From Polyangiaceae bacterium (GTDB taxonomy: Bacteria; Myxococcota; Polyangia; Polyangiales; Polyangiaceae), in the NCBI GenBank assembly GCA_025936205.1, contig JAICTU010000448.1, forward strand, positions 1-7,605: 7,605 nt of DNA, read 5' to 3'. The translations under genes were made by a program, and so were the position numbers. Below, one piece after another: positions 1 through 6,808 of this stretch. Positions within the stretch are counted from its first letter, which is position 1, and the number at the start of each line of letters is the position of its first letter. The notes below the pieces were generated by a model. It ran no database searches, was not told the DNA's origin, and saw only the letters and a list, made by a program, of their open reading frames with translations.

Positions 1-2039
1 AAGCGGTCAAACGGCGCTGCCTCGCGTTGCGCGCCGAGCGCCTCGTAGGCGGCTTCGGTGGCGCGATACGGCAGCCCGCGATCGAGCCGCGAGATCAATA
101 CGTCCGTCACGCGCTGGTCGCGATACTTGCCGAGCGCGCGGAATACCGCCGCCAGGCTGCGCGGATTGTCGTGCTCTTCGGCGATGGCGAGCAGCACCTC
201 CAGCGCCGCCTCGGAGGCAGCCTTGCCCAGCGCTTCGCTCCACTTCGCACGCACGCCCCAGGAGGGCTCTGCCTCGAAGGCGGCGCCCAGCGCTCGCGCT
301 CCCGCACGCCCCGCGTGCCGTACCAGCAGAATGCCGGCTTGAATGCGACCGCGTACGTCCGGCGCTTCGAGCTGGTGCAGCAGCCGCTCCGAGCCTGGAT
401 CGAAATCGAGCCGATGCAACACGAGGCCATCGGGATCGACGCGCAAGAGCTCCGGCGACGCCGCCACGGAGATCACGGCCAGCGTGCGCCGGCCCGATAC
501 GCGCACGCGCGTGCGCTCCAGTACGCCGGCGCTGGCCCTGCCCCAGGCGAGCTCCAGATCGAACGTGAGGGCGCCTTCGCCCGTCTTTTCGTCCGCCTGC
601 TTCTGCACGATCTCGAACACGCCCTCGGCGCGCTCCGCGTCATGCCGGAATGTGACGTGTAGATCGGGAAAGCCCGGCCGATGGAACCACTGCTCGAAGA
701 AGTGCTCCAGGCTCAGGCCCGAGCGTTCTTCCAGGGCGCGCCGGAAATCGTCCGTCTCGGCGACACGCCCCGCGTGACCGATCAGATAGTCGCGCACGCC
801 CGCCCAGAATGCGTCTTCCCCCAGCAGTTTGCGCAGCATGTGGATGCGGCACGCGGCACCGGGATACAGGTGTTGATCGAACAGGTCGAAGGAGCTGTCG
901 TACTTGCGCGTCACGATCGCGCGCCGGTACTTCTCGTCCACCTCGCTGAAGTAGCTGTCGGCGTGGTTCCACAGATCTACCTGCAGCTCATCGGGGCCTT
1001 CGCTGGCCTCGAACCAGCAGCTCTCGAGGTAGGTGGCCCAGCCCTCCTTCAGCCACGAGTGGGCGAAGTCGCGGCAGATCACAGAATCGCCGAACCAGCT
1101 ATGGGCCATCTCGTGCACGTTCACCAGATCGACCAGCCAGCGCTCCTCCGTCTCCAGCATTTCATCGAGCAGGAAGCGGTCATCCCACGACACCAGCGAG
1201 ATGTTCTCCATGGCGCCGCCGATCCCCTCCGCCGCGAACTGATAGTACTTCGCAAACGGATACGCGACCCCGAGCCGCCGGGTCAGAAACTCGAGCATCT
1301 CGCGCGTGCGGCCGAAGCTGCGCTGCAGGTGCTCGGCAGTGAAGGGACGCGCTGCAAATGCCGCGATCGGCAGGCCCTGGAACTCGCCGCCGTCCCAGCG
1401 TACGAAGTCGCCGGCGGCGAAGCACACGAGGTAGCTCGGGCAGCCGACGCTCTGCACGAAGTGCGCGGTCTTGGTGCCGTCTGCGTGTAGCTGTTCGGGT
1501 TGCGCCTCGCCGTTGGCGAGCAGGGTGAGCCGCGCGTCCGCGCGCAGCCGGATGTCCAGCGTCGGGCGCACGGAGGGGTGGTCCACCGACGCGAGCCAGT
1601 AGCGAGCACGCTCCGTCTCGTGATCGGTGACGGCGAACGTCGGCGCGTCGGGCTGCATCAGGTCGGGCGACGAGAACAGCACGCCGGTGACGGGCGCCAG
1701 CACGCGATACGCCAGCTCCACCCGCCGCACCTCGGCCTGCGCAAACGGTGCCGCCCAGGTGAGCACGATGGCTTTGCCGTCGTAGCTGCTGCTGCCCGGC
1801 TCGGACCAGGTCACGGTGAGATTGCGCAGATCGATGCCGTCCAGCCGCAGCGAGCGCGCGCCAGCTTGCCGTGCTCTGACCGCGACCGAGAGCCGCACGT
1901 CGAGCCGGCGCTGCTCGATGTCGATCGCAACTTGCAGATCGAGATGCACCGGCTCGAGCCGCAGATCCGGGGAATAATGTTCCGCTGCGTCGGGCAGCAT
2001 GAAGCTGTCCGCCGCGGCCTTGCAACAAGCTCGCTCCAT
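1..2039 (-). CDS. M1-family zinc aminopeptidase with C-terminal HEAT-like repeats (3' end cut by window edge)
   Basis: This is a gluzincin aminopeptidase that removes N-terminal residues from peptides, probably in the cytoplasm because no signal peptide is visible. From the ATG at 2039, 679 codons are open to the left edge; the stop lies outside the window. Seen: an N-terminal beta-rich domain (about residues 1-200), the exopeptidase motif GAMEN (275-279), the zinc site HEMAH (309-313) with the third ligand E332 after exactly 18 residues (LKEGWATY), and a candidate transition-state tyrosine Y392 in LYPGA, 83 residues after the first zinc histidine. The catalytic domain closes at FEQWFHRPGFP (about 447-458). 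A beta domain follows, then alpha-helical HEAT-like repeats from about residue 550 to the edge. All catalytic residues are present, so it should be active. The ATG overlaps the DUF952 stop (TGATG), which fixes the start and suggests coupled translation. Substrate preference cannot be read from the sequence. Confidence 0.95.
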   Translation of the reverse strand, partial: MERACCKAAADSFMLPDAAEHYSPDLRLEPVHLDLQVAIDIEQRRLDVRLSVAVRARQAGARSLRLDGIDLRNLTVTWSEPGSSSYDGKAIVLTWAAPFAQAEVRRVELAYRVLAPVTGVLFSSPDLMQPDAPTFAVTDHETERARYWLASVDHPSVRPTLDIRLRADARLTLLANGEAQPEQLHADGTKTAHFVQSVGCPSYLVCFAAGDFVRWDGGEFQGLPIAAFAARPFTAEHLQRSFGRTREMLEFLTRRLGVAYPFAKYYQFAAEGIGGAMENISLVSWDDRFLLDEMLETEERWLVDLVNVHEMAHSWFGDSVICRDFAHSWLKEGWATYLESCWFEASEGPDELQVDLWNHADSYFSEVDEKYRRAIVTRKYDSSFDLFDQHLYPGAACRIHMLRKLLGEDAFWAGVRDYLIGHAGRVAETDDFRRALEERSGLSLEHFFEQWFHRPGFPDLHVTFRHDAERAEGVFEIVQKQADEKTGEGALTFDLELAWGRASAGVLERTRVRVSGRRTLAVISVAASPELLRVDPDGLVLHRLDFDPGSERLLHQLEAPDVRGRIQAGILLVRHAGRAGARALGAAFEAEPSWGVRAKWSEALGKAASEAALEVLLAIAEEHDNPRSLAAVFRALGKYRDQRVTDVLISRLDRGLPYRATEAAYEALGAQREAAPFDR

Positions 2040-2416
2040 CACAACCCCGGGTCGCGGCGGATGCCCGCGAATGTTTGTGGCAACGTGTGCCGCTGCGCGC
2101 CGTCCAGCGGCAGCTCGAACACCTCGCTCACCAGCTCCGCGCGCAGCTCGCCATACAGATGCGGAAACAGCTCGGCATCGCGCGATGCTTCCCAGCGCAA
2201 AGCGCCATCCGGAAAACGTGCCGGCGACAGCGCCAGCAGCACCAGCTCCGGTTGCCCAGCGAAGTGCCGCTCCAGCGTCCTGCGCACCTGGTGCGCTGCG
2301 GAGAGGTGCACGTAGCCATCCCGTGCGTCATCGCGCGACAGGGGCAGAACCCCGGCTTTCAGGGCCTCCGACCAGCTCGATCGGGGGCAAATCTTGTATA
2401 GCGTCTGATGAGACAC
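2039..2416 (-). CDS. DUF952 family protein
   Basis: This 125-residue protein matches the small DUF952 family (usually about 110-120 residues), whose biochemical role is not established. Seen family blocks: TLYKICP near the N-terminus (5-11), DGYVHLS (33-39), QVRRTLERHFAGQ (43-55), and LRWEASRDAELFPHLYG (73-89), which is the family signature. From memory the fold has been grouped with ADP-ribosyltransferase-like proteins, but no enzymatic function should be assumed. The start is GTG at 2416, because TLYKI is where family members normally begin. There is no clear Shine-Dalgarno sequence, and a promoter-like element lies only six bases upstream, so the mRNA may be leaderless. Its TGA shares one base with the ATG of the M1 aminopeptidase, so the two are almost certainly co-transcribed with this gene first. 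Confidence 0.92.
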   Translation of the reverse strand: MSHQTLYKICPRSSWSEALKAGVLPLSRDDARDGYVHLSAAHQVRRTLERHFAGQPELVLLALSPARFPDGALRWEASRDAELFPHLYGELRAELVSEVFELPLDGAQRHTLPQTFAGIRRDPGL

Positions 2417-2422
2417 TTTGCA

Positions 2423-2451
2423 GGTATATCGAGGGAAACGGCCGATCTCCA
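2423..2451 (-). promoter_or_regulatory. Candidate sigma70-type promoter of the DUF952-M1 operon
   Basis: Read on the minus strand, TGGAGA (2451-2446, 4 of 6 matches to TTGACA) and TATACC (2428-2423, 4 of 6 matches to TATAAT) are separated by exactly 17 bases. The -10 box ends six bases before the GTG at 2416, so transcription would begin at or next to the start codon, consistent with the missing ribosome binding site. This is an inference from pattern and spacing only. Confidence 0.45.
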
Positions 2452-2563
2452 GCGCCGCGCGGCCGCGGGGTGCGTGTAGTTTCGAGTGTGGCGCGCGGGC
2501 ACCCGCTTCGCCGGACCTGCTCCGGAGGCATCAACCAGAGGGCCGAGCGTTCCGTAACTTTCA

Positions 2564-3742
2564 ATGGTGTCGTTTCGATCGCTCAACGGAGGGACTCCGC
2601 GCCGCCTCTGGCTCGACCGGGGCAAGTGGATGCTCGAGGTCGTGCGACACGTCAATATCGGGCACGATCTGGTGCGACCAACGACCGAGTGCCTCACTGG
2701 CAATCGGATGATCGGCTCGTACTTCAAGAGCAATCCCGATCAAGAGGCCCTCGGCCGTGGCGCGCTGAAGCTGATGCAGATGACCTCGGGCGATGGCCCT
2801 CGGAGCTACAGCGCCGTGGGGGCGGAATGGGTCAGCAGCTCGCTGCCGCCGGGCGCGCTCGACGGAGAGGATGAAGACGGCCCGAATCTGCAGACCCAGC
2901 TGGACGCGCTCAACATGCGCATCACCGCTCTGGTGGCACTGCAGGAAGGGCTGCTGGTCCGCCTCGCGCGCCTCGAGGCCCGCATCACCGAGGGCAGCAC
3001 CGGGAACAATGGCGCGCGTCGCACGGGCGTACGGGCAGCCCTGGCGCTCGAAGCGGCTGCGGTGCGCGAGACGCCGGCAGGGCCGAGCGGCCCTGCGGCG
3101 CCGATCGGGGAGGCCGCGGCAGAGCCCTTGGAGTCCGAAGCGGAGTCTGAGGCGGAGGACGAAGCGGAGTCTGAGGCGGAGGACGGGGCAGCGTCGTCAG
3201 AGCCGGCACCGCCGGAGCCGGCACCAGTGCGCGCCAGCCCCGAACCCGTCGACCAGCGCGCCCGTCCCAAGGCGGAGCTGGCTCTGCCGCCCGTCGCCGA
3301 GCTGAGCAAGTGCATCGCGCTGCTGGTGGGCAACGGTGTCAACGTCGAGGCGGCGGCGCCGCTCGCAGTCGGCCCCGACCTCCAGAATTGTTATTCGGCG
3401 CTGATCGAAGACGAGTCGGGAGAGCCGCTGGGACTGATCCTGATGGATTTACGCGCGACGGTCTTCCTCGGTGGGTCGCTGATGATGCAGCCCACGGAAC
3501 AGCTCGAACAACAATTCGCCGCAGCCAACCCCGAGCAGGACTCGATCGCCGCTTCGGCCGAGATCTGCAACGCGCTCTGCGCTGCGCTCAATGCGGCTCA
3601 GGACCGCTACCACGTTCGGACCTGTCCGCTCGAGAAGCTCGACCTCGCCCGCCACCTCTGGGCCACCCACGTTGAGACGCGGCGCGATCTCGCGGACAGC
3701 TTCGGTGGCAGAGTCGCCGTGCTCTCGATGCCGGGCGCCTGA
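2564..3742 (+). CDS. Coiled-coil / acidic-linker protein with a CheC/CheX-like C-terminal domain
   Basis: I do not recognise this 392-residue protein as a named gene. Seen in order: a non-descript N-terminus (1-105); a predicted coiled coil (about 109-143, with leucine spacing as in LLVRLARLEARI); a low-complexity linker (about 150-245) with an acidic Glu/Ser/Ala tract (187-207) followed by Pro-Ala-rich sequence; and a folded C-terminal domain (about 246-392). That domain has GEPLGLILMDLRATVFLGG followed by a helix with DSIAASAEICNALCAALN. The layout of a beta strand, a helix with E333-x-x-N336, and a later proline (P355) resembles CheC/CheX/FliY phosphatases that dephosphorylate CheY-P. The acid or serine expected four residues before Glu is alanine here, so activity is doubtful and the assignment is tentative. 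The start is uncertain: the ATG at 2564 follows an in-frame TAA (2555) but has no Shine-Dalgarno. In-frame ATGs at 2774 and 2780, with GAAG upstream at 2767-2770, are good alternatives and would still keep the coiled coil. No signal peptide or membrane segment is seen. It converges on the monooxygenase. Confidence 0.8.
   Translation: MVSFRSLNGGTPRRLWLDRGKWMLEVVRHVNIGHDLVRPTTECLTGNRMIGSYFKSNPDQEALGRGALKLMQMTSGDGPRSYSAVGAEWVSSSLPPGALDGEDEDGPNLQTQLDALNMRITALVALQEGLLVRLARLEARITEGSTGNNGARRTGVRAALALEAAAVRETPAGPSGPAAPIGEAAAEPLESEAESEAEDEAESEAEDGAASSEPAPPEPAPVRASPEPVDQRARPKAELALPPVAELSKCIALLVGNGVNVEAAAPLAVGPDLQNCYSALIEDESGEPLGLILMDLRATVFLGGSLMMQPTEQLEQQFAAANPEQDSIAASAEICNALCAALNAAQDRYHVRTCPLEKLDLARHLWATHVETRRDLADSFGGRVAVLSMPGA
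3137..3184 (+). repeat. Perfect 24-bp tandem duplication in the acidic linker
   Basis: Two identical 24-base units (3137-3160 and 3161-3184) lie head to tail in frame, each encoding the octapeptide EAESEAED. They form most of the acidic tract of the CheC/CheX-like protein. The absence of any synonymous difference suggests a recent slippage duplication. The unit length is a multiple of three, so copy-number change would alter only linker length. Confidence 0.9.
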
Positions 3743-3743
3743 G

Positions 3744-4814
3744 CTAATCCAGCAGACGCTGTGCGTCGCTCCACAGCCGCTGGACCACGGCCGCCGCCGG
3801 CTCTGCTCGAGCGAGCGCGGCGGACTGCCCTGCCCACGCTTGCATGCGTTGCACGTCGCCGGCCCGCGCGGCATCCTGGCGCATCGCTGCCGTCAGACCC
3901 CGCTGAAGGGGATACGCCGCCGGGGTCGGCGCTCCCGGCGCGCTGGCGGCCAGAGCGTATCGGGTGGCGATGCTCCGCCCGGGCCGCCCGCTGAACACCC
4001 GACTCACCAGCGTGTCCTCGGGCAGCGTGGTGGCGAGCGCATTCGCCCAGGCGGGCGCCGTCTTCGCCTCGGGACAGCGCAGGAACGCCGTCCCGACCTG
4101 CACCGCGCTCGCGCCGAGCAGCAGGGCGGCTGCCACTCCGCGCCCGTCCGCGATGCCGCCCGTCGCCACCACCGGGATGTGCACGGCGTCGACAACGGCG
4201 GGGAGTAACGAGAACAAGCCCACGAGCTGGCGCTCCGCCAGGCTGGCATCAAACGCCGCCCGATGACCGCCCGCCTCTGCGCCCTGCACGACCAGCGCGT
4301 CGGCGCCTGCCGCCTCTGCCGCGCGCGCCTCGGCAACGGTGCTCACTGCCGCAAACCAGGCGCTGCCGCTCGCCTTTGCGCGCGCGACGAACTCTCGCGG
4401 ATACAGCCCCATCACCGACGACACCACGTTCGGCGCGAGCTCCAGCAAGGCCTCACACTGGCCAGCGAACTCGGGCGGTTTCGCCGCAGCCGCGTCCGGC
4501 GCGACCGCCGGCCCCCACTGTCCCAGAAACGCGCCCAGCTCGCGCTCGCGCTCCGCGTCTCGGGCTGGCGCTGGCTCCGGGATCCAGAGATTGAGCTGCA
4601 CTGGGCCCGCGCTGCCCGCACGAAATTCCTGCATCCACGCGTGCATGGCGCTGGGCTCATGCAACAGCAGACCGGCGGCGCCCATGCCACCGGCGTTCGC
4701 AACCGCGATCGACAGCGAGGGCGGGCAAGCGCCGGCCATGGGTGCGAGCAGGATCGGCGCCGGACAGCCGAAGCGTTGACAAAACTGCGACGACTTTTCG
4801 AGACGACGGTTCAT
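3744..4814 (-). CDS. Nitronate monooxygenase (class I, FMN-dependent; 2-nitropropane dioxygenase family)
   Basis: This 356-residue protein should be a cytoplasmic FMN enzyme with a TIM barrel that oxidises alkyl nitronates such as propionate-3-nitronate, a detoxification role in characterised class I members. Seen: the N-terminal FMN/barrel motif ILLAPMAGAC (21-30) with AGGMGAAG (41-48); VVQGAEAGGHRA (175-186) carrying the conserved catalytic histidine H184; VVATGGIADGRG (215-226) and GASAVQVGTAFLRCPEA (234-250) for FMN phosphate binding; then FSGRPGRSIATR (274-285), YPLQRGLTAAMR (301-312) and MQAWAGQ (324-330), all typical of the family. The length is normal. The start at 4814 is chosen because the reading opens with MNRRLEK just before the first conserved block; GGAG lies very close upstream. 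The same frame is open further back to 5663, but that extension is antisense to the methyltransferase and is not family-like. The gene is divergent from the methyltransferase and convergent with the CheC/CheX-like gene. Its natural substrate is unknown. Confidence 0.93.
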   Translation of the reverse strand: MNRRLEKSSQFCQRFGCPAPILLAPMAGACPPSLSIAVANAGGMGAAGLLLHEPSAMHAWMQEFRAGSAGPVQLNLWIPEPAPARDAERERELGAFLGQWGPAVAPDAAAAKPPEFAGQCEALLELAPNVVSSVMGLYPREFVARAKASGSAWFAAVSTVAEARAAEAAGADALVVQGAEAGGHRAAFDASLAERQLVGLFSLLPAVVDAVHIPVVATGGIADGRGVAAALLLGASAVQVGTAFLRCPEAKTAPAWANALATTLPEDTLVSRVFSGRPGRSIATRYALAASAPGAPTPAAYPLQRGLTAAMRQDAARAGDVQRMQAWAGQSAALARAEPAAAVVQRLWSDAQRLLD

Positions 4815-4892
4815 GGCTCCGTTCTGGAGTCCAAAAACCGTCGGGGCAAGGGCGCAGAGGAGGCCTAGGCTGGACAGCGCGCGCGCGTTACA
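4815..4892. promoter_or_regulatory. Divergent intergenic region between monooxygenase and methyltransferase genes
   Basis: These 78 bases separate two divergent start codons and must hold at least one promoter unless a promoter lies inside a gene. I see no convincing -35/-10 pair on either strand. Notable contents are a consensus-like AGAGGAGG at 4856-4863, too far (29 bases) from the GTG at 4893 to act as its ribosome binding site, and an alternating GC run at about 4877-4887. Shared control of the two genes is possible but only inferred from the layout. Confidence 0.4.
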
Positions 4893-5762
4893 GTGCGGAG
4901 CGTGCCGCCCAGCGAAGATCCCCTGAAGCCCGATAACACGGCCGTGCGTGTCGCCCTGTGGCGAGCGTTGCACGTACAGGCCGATGCAGCGCCGCACGTG
5001 TTCGTGGACGAAGTCGGATTGAAGCTGGTGGCGCCCGGCGAGGGCTGGAAGAGCCGCCCGGACATGAGCCCTTTTACTGCGCCCTTCCGCGCATCGATCG
5101 TGGCTCGCGCACGCTTTGTGGAAGATCTGGTGGCGGAGCAGCTGGCCCGGGGGGTCGGTCAGTACGTGATCCTCGGTGCGGGGCTGGACACCTTCGCGCA
5201 GCGCCGCCCGGAGCTTGCCTCCCGCCTGATCGTGTTCGAAATCGATCAGCCCCGCACGCAAGCCTGGAAGCGCCAGCGGCTGATCGAGCTCGGGTTCGGC
5301 GTTCCAGCCTTCCTGCGGCTGGTGCCCGTCGATTTTGAAGCTGGGGATGCCTGGTGGGAGTGTCTGGCCGCGGCGGGTTTCGACGAGGCGCGGCCGGCGC
5401 TGGTGGCGTCTACCGGCGTCAGCATGTACCTGACCAAGGCCGCGGTCGCGGCCACGCTGCGGCAGATCGCGTCGCTCGCTCCGGGCTCCACGCTCGTCCT
5501 GTCCTTCTCGCTCCCGGTCGAAATGGCCGATCCGGAGCTGCGCCCCGGTATCGAGCGCGCGATCGCCGGAGCCAGAGCGAACGGCACGCCGTTCATCAGC
5601 TTCTTCATGCCGGATGAAATGCTGGCTCTGGCCCGAGACGCGGGCTTTCGTCAGGTCCAGCACATCTCGGCCGCCGCACTGGCGCAGCGCTACTTTGCGG
5701 GGCGCGCAGACGGGCTTCGTCCGCCGAACAACGCCGAAGAGCTGCTCGTGGCCACGACCTGA
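4893..5762 (+). CDS. Class I SAM-dependent methyltransferase, TIGR00027 / leucine carboxyl methyltransferase-like
   Basis: This 289-residue protein should transfer a methyl group from S-adenosylmethionine to an unidentified acceptor. The family (LCM-like, TIGR00027) is abundant in mycobacteria and other high-GC bacteria, and most members have no known substrate. Seen: the N-terminal DNTAVRVALWRALH segment (14-27); SAM motif I QYVILGAGLDTFAQR (90-104); the acidic loop VFEIDQP (114-120) that would bind the ribose; VDFEAGD (146-152); STGVSMYLT (173-181), the counterpart of the family's EGVxMYL block; and a C-terminal end GRADGLRPPNNAEELLVAT (270-288). Length is typical. The start is GTG 4893 or GTG 4902: an in-frame TAG lies at 4866-4868 with no other usual start between, and neither GTG has a well-spaced Shine-Dalgarno. 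The next gene begins 27 bases after the stop, so they are probably co-transcribed. Confidence 0.93.
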   Translation: MRSVPPSEDPLKPDNTAVRVALWRALHVQADAAPHVFVDEVGLKLVAPGEGWKSRPDMSPFTAPFRASIVARARFVEDLVAEQLARGVGQYVILGAGLDTFAQRRPELASRLIVFEIDQPRTQAWKRQRLIELGFGVPAFLRLVPVDFEAGDAWWECLAAAGFDEARPALVASTGVSMYLTKAAVAATLRQIASLAPGSTLVLSFSLPVEMADPELRPGIERAIAGARANGTPFISFFMPDEMLALARDAGFRQVQHISAAALAQRYFAGRADGLRPPNNAEELLVATT

Positions 5763-5789
5763 GCCCGAGGCCAGTCACCCGAGGTCATC

Positions 5790-6479
5790 GTGATCCACAG
5801 GAGCAGCCTTTTTCGCACCGTTGACGCTTGGAGCGAGGTGGCCTTCGAGCAGCGAGACCTTCCTGCCGCAGAGCGCGCGCTGGTCGCGCGATGGATCGCT
5901 GGGCGTCAGGGGTTGAAGGGAGCGTACGCGGATATGTTCGCGGGTTTTCCCTCGGAGCTCGAGCAGGGCATCGTGGTCTTCACCGGCGAGCGGATCACTG
6001 CGGCTTCGGCCCGTCACGTCCTCGGTGAAGAAGCTTCTCGCGCGCTGCGCTTGCTGCGCGTGGAGGAGCCCGAAGTGCGAGCCGCGCTCGAGCGCGCGAA
6101 CGCGGGCATGATGAAGCGCCTTGCACAGGCCGCGCTCGATCCTCGCAACACCAACCCGGGCAGATACTGCTGCGGCAAGTGCACGGTCGGCTTCTGGCGC
6201 AACCTACTCTCGGGTGGACTCGATCGGCAGGAGGAGCGACTGCGACGCGGCGTCGCCGAGGCACTGCGGAGCATGCGCGTGGGGGAGGGCAAATGGCGCG
6301 TGTTCCCCTTCTGGTATACCGTGCTCGCGCTCAGCGAAATGGACTTGCCGGAAGCACGCACGGAGCTGGAATACTCAGTTCCGGTACTCGAAGGAGCAGC
6401 CAAGCGCAAGCCCTCTAACGTTCACGGTCAGCGACGGCATGCGCTGGCGCTGCGGGTGCTGGAGCAAATGGGGCGCTAG
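5790..6479 (+). CDS. Uncharacterised protein with a CCGKC cysteine cluster
   Basis: I do not recognise this 229-residue protein. It is predicted mostly alpha-helical and soluble, without signal peptide or membrane segment. Seen: an N-terminal helical half (1-120); a cysteine cluster RYCCGKCTVGFW (126-137) giving C127, C128 and C131, which could bind metal or be redox active; then GKWRVFPFWYTVLALSEMDL (168-187) and ELEYSVPVLE (192-201), and a basic C-terminus. The glycine/tryptophan then Phe-Pro-Phe-Trp-Tyr pattern followed by paired helices is loosely reminiscent of alpha/alpha-toroid (prenyltransferase/squalene-cyclase-like) repeats, but this is a weak inference. The GTG at 5790 is supported by GAGG at 5781-5784, five bases upstream. 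It follows the methyltransferase by 27 bases in the same direction, so the two may work together. It is convergent with the 99-residue gene, with 29 bases between the stops. Confidence 0.85.
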   Translation: MIHRSSLFRTVDAWSEVAFEQRDLPAAERALVARWIAGRQGLKGAYADMFAGFPSELEQGIVVFTGERITAASARHVLGEEASRALRLLRVEEPEVRAALERANAGMMKRLAQAALDPRNTNPGRYCCGKCTVGFWRNLLSGGLDRQEERLRRGVAEALRSMRVGEGKWRVFPFWYTVLALSEMDLPEARTELEYSVPVLEGAAKRKPSNVHGQRRHALALRVLEQMGR

Positions 6480-6508
6480 CACTCGAGATCCGAAGTTCGT
6501 GCCGGATT

Positions 6509-6808
6509 TCAGGCAATGAAAGTCAAGGTCCAAGGGAAGTTTTCGATGACCATGAGCACCAGTTCATCGAGGTTCTTCCGAAATGGCGTGCGCTCCCACT
6601 GGCCACGGTGGTTCGCCATGTCCAGACACCACAGATGTACGGTGTCGCGACGGATCCGGAAATGTTTGAAGGGATCCCGGGTGGGACATGACTCCACGAT
6701 CACCGAGGCGCCGTACTTGCGAGCGCGTACGTGCTTGACGCCCGCATCGTGCAACAGCTCCTCGACCCGTTCGGGGTGGTGAGGTTCGGCGGCTTGCTTG
6801 GTCGCCAT
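6509..6808 (-). CDS. Small uncharacterised protein (99 aa)
   Basis: I cannot assign a family. The protein is soluble and charged, with no signal peptide. Codon use is G/C-biased at third positions like its neighbours, and the amino acid composition is that of a folded alpha/beta protein, not of an antisense shadow: VEELLHDAGVKHVRARKYG (15-33), then ASVIVESC as a strand, then a stretch with conserved-looking hydrophobic and aromatic positions (KHFRIRRDTVHLWCLDM) and a C-terminal helix ending FPWTL. The start is the ATG at 6808; only a weak GAG lies just upstream, so the start is moderately certain. The gene stands alone, convergent with the Cys-cluster gene and downstream of a 416-base gap. 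A DNA- or protein-binding role is possible but not shown. Confidence 0.72.
   Translation of the reverse strand: MATKQAAEPHHPERVEELLHDAGVKHVRARKYGASVIVESCPTRDPFKHFRIRRDTVHLWCLDMANHRGQWERTPFRKNLDELVLMVIENFPWTLTFIA

Noticed and set aside
27..1490. Long plus-strand open frames (211 and 269 codons) opposite the M1 peptidase
   Set aside because: The minus strand carries GAMEN and HEMAH-x18-E in one continuous frame; the plus-strand frames are mirror shadows caused by high GC.
1180..2028. 282-codon minus-strand frame within the M1 peptidase gene
   Set aside because: Arg/Ala-rich out-of-frame reading of the peptidase; no motif, and the peptidase frame carries all catalytic signatures.
1999..2874. 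291-codon plus-strand frame crossing the DUF952 gene and the start of the next gene
   Set aside because: It overlaps two supported genes and its translation is Arg/Pro/Ser-rich without family features.
4877..4887. Alternating GC run as a Z-DNA or regulatory element
   Set aside because: Eleven bases only, common in GC-rich genomes; no independent support.
4815..5663. Continuous minus-strand frame extending the monooxygenase upstream by 283 codons
   Set aside because: It is antisense to the well-supported methyltransferase, its translation is Arg/Gly/His-rich with no family likeness, and the enzyme already has full length from 4814.
6488..6507. ATCCG/CGGAT inverted repeat between the convergent genes as a terminator
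   Set aside because: Only a 5-bp stem with a 10-base loop and no T run; too weak to call.
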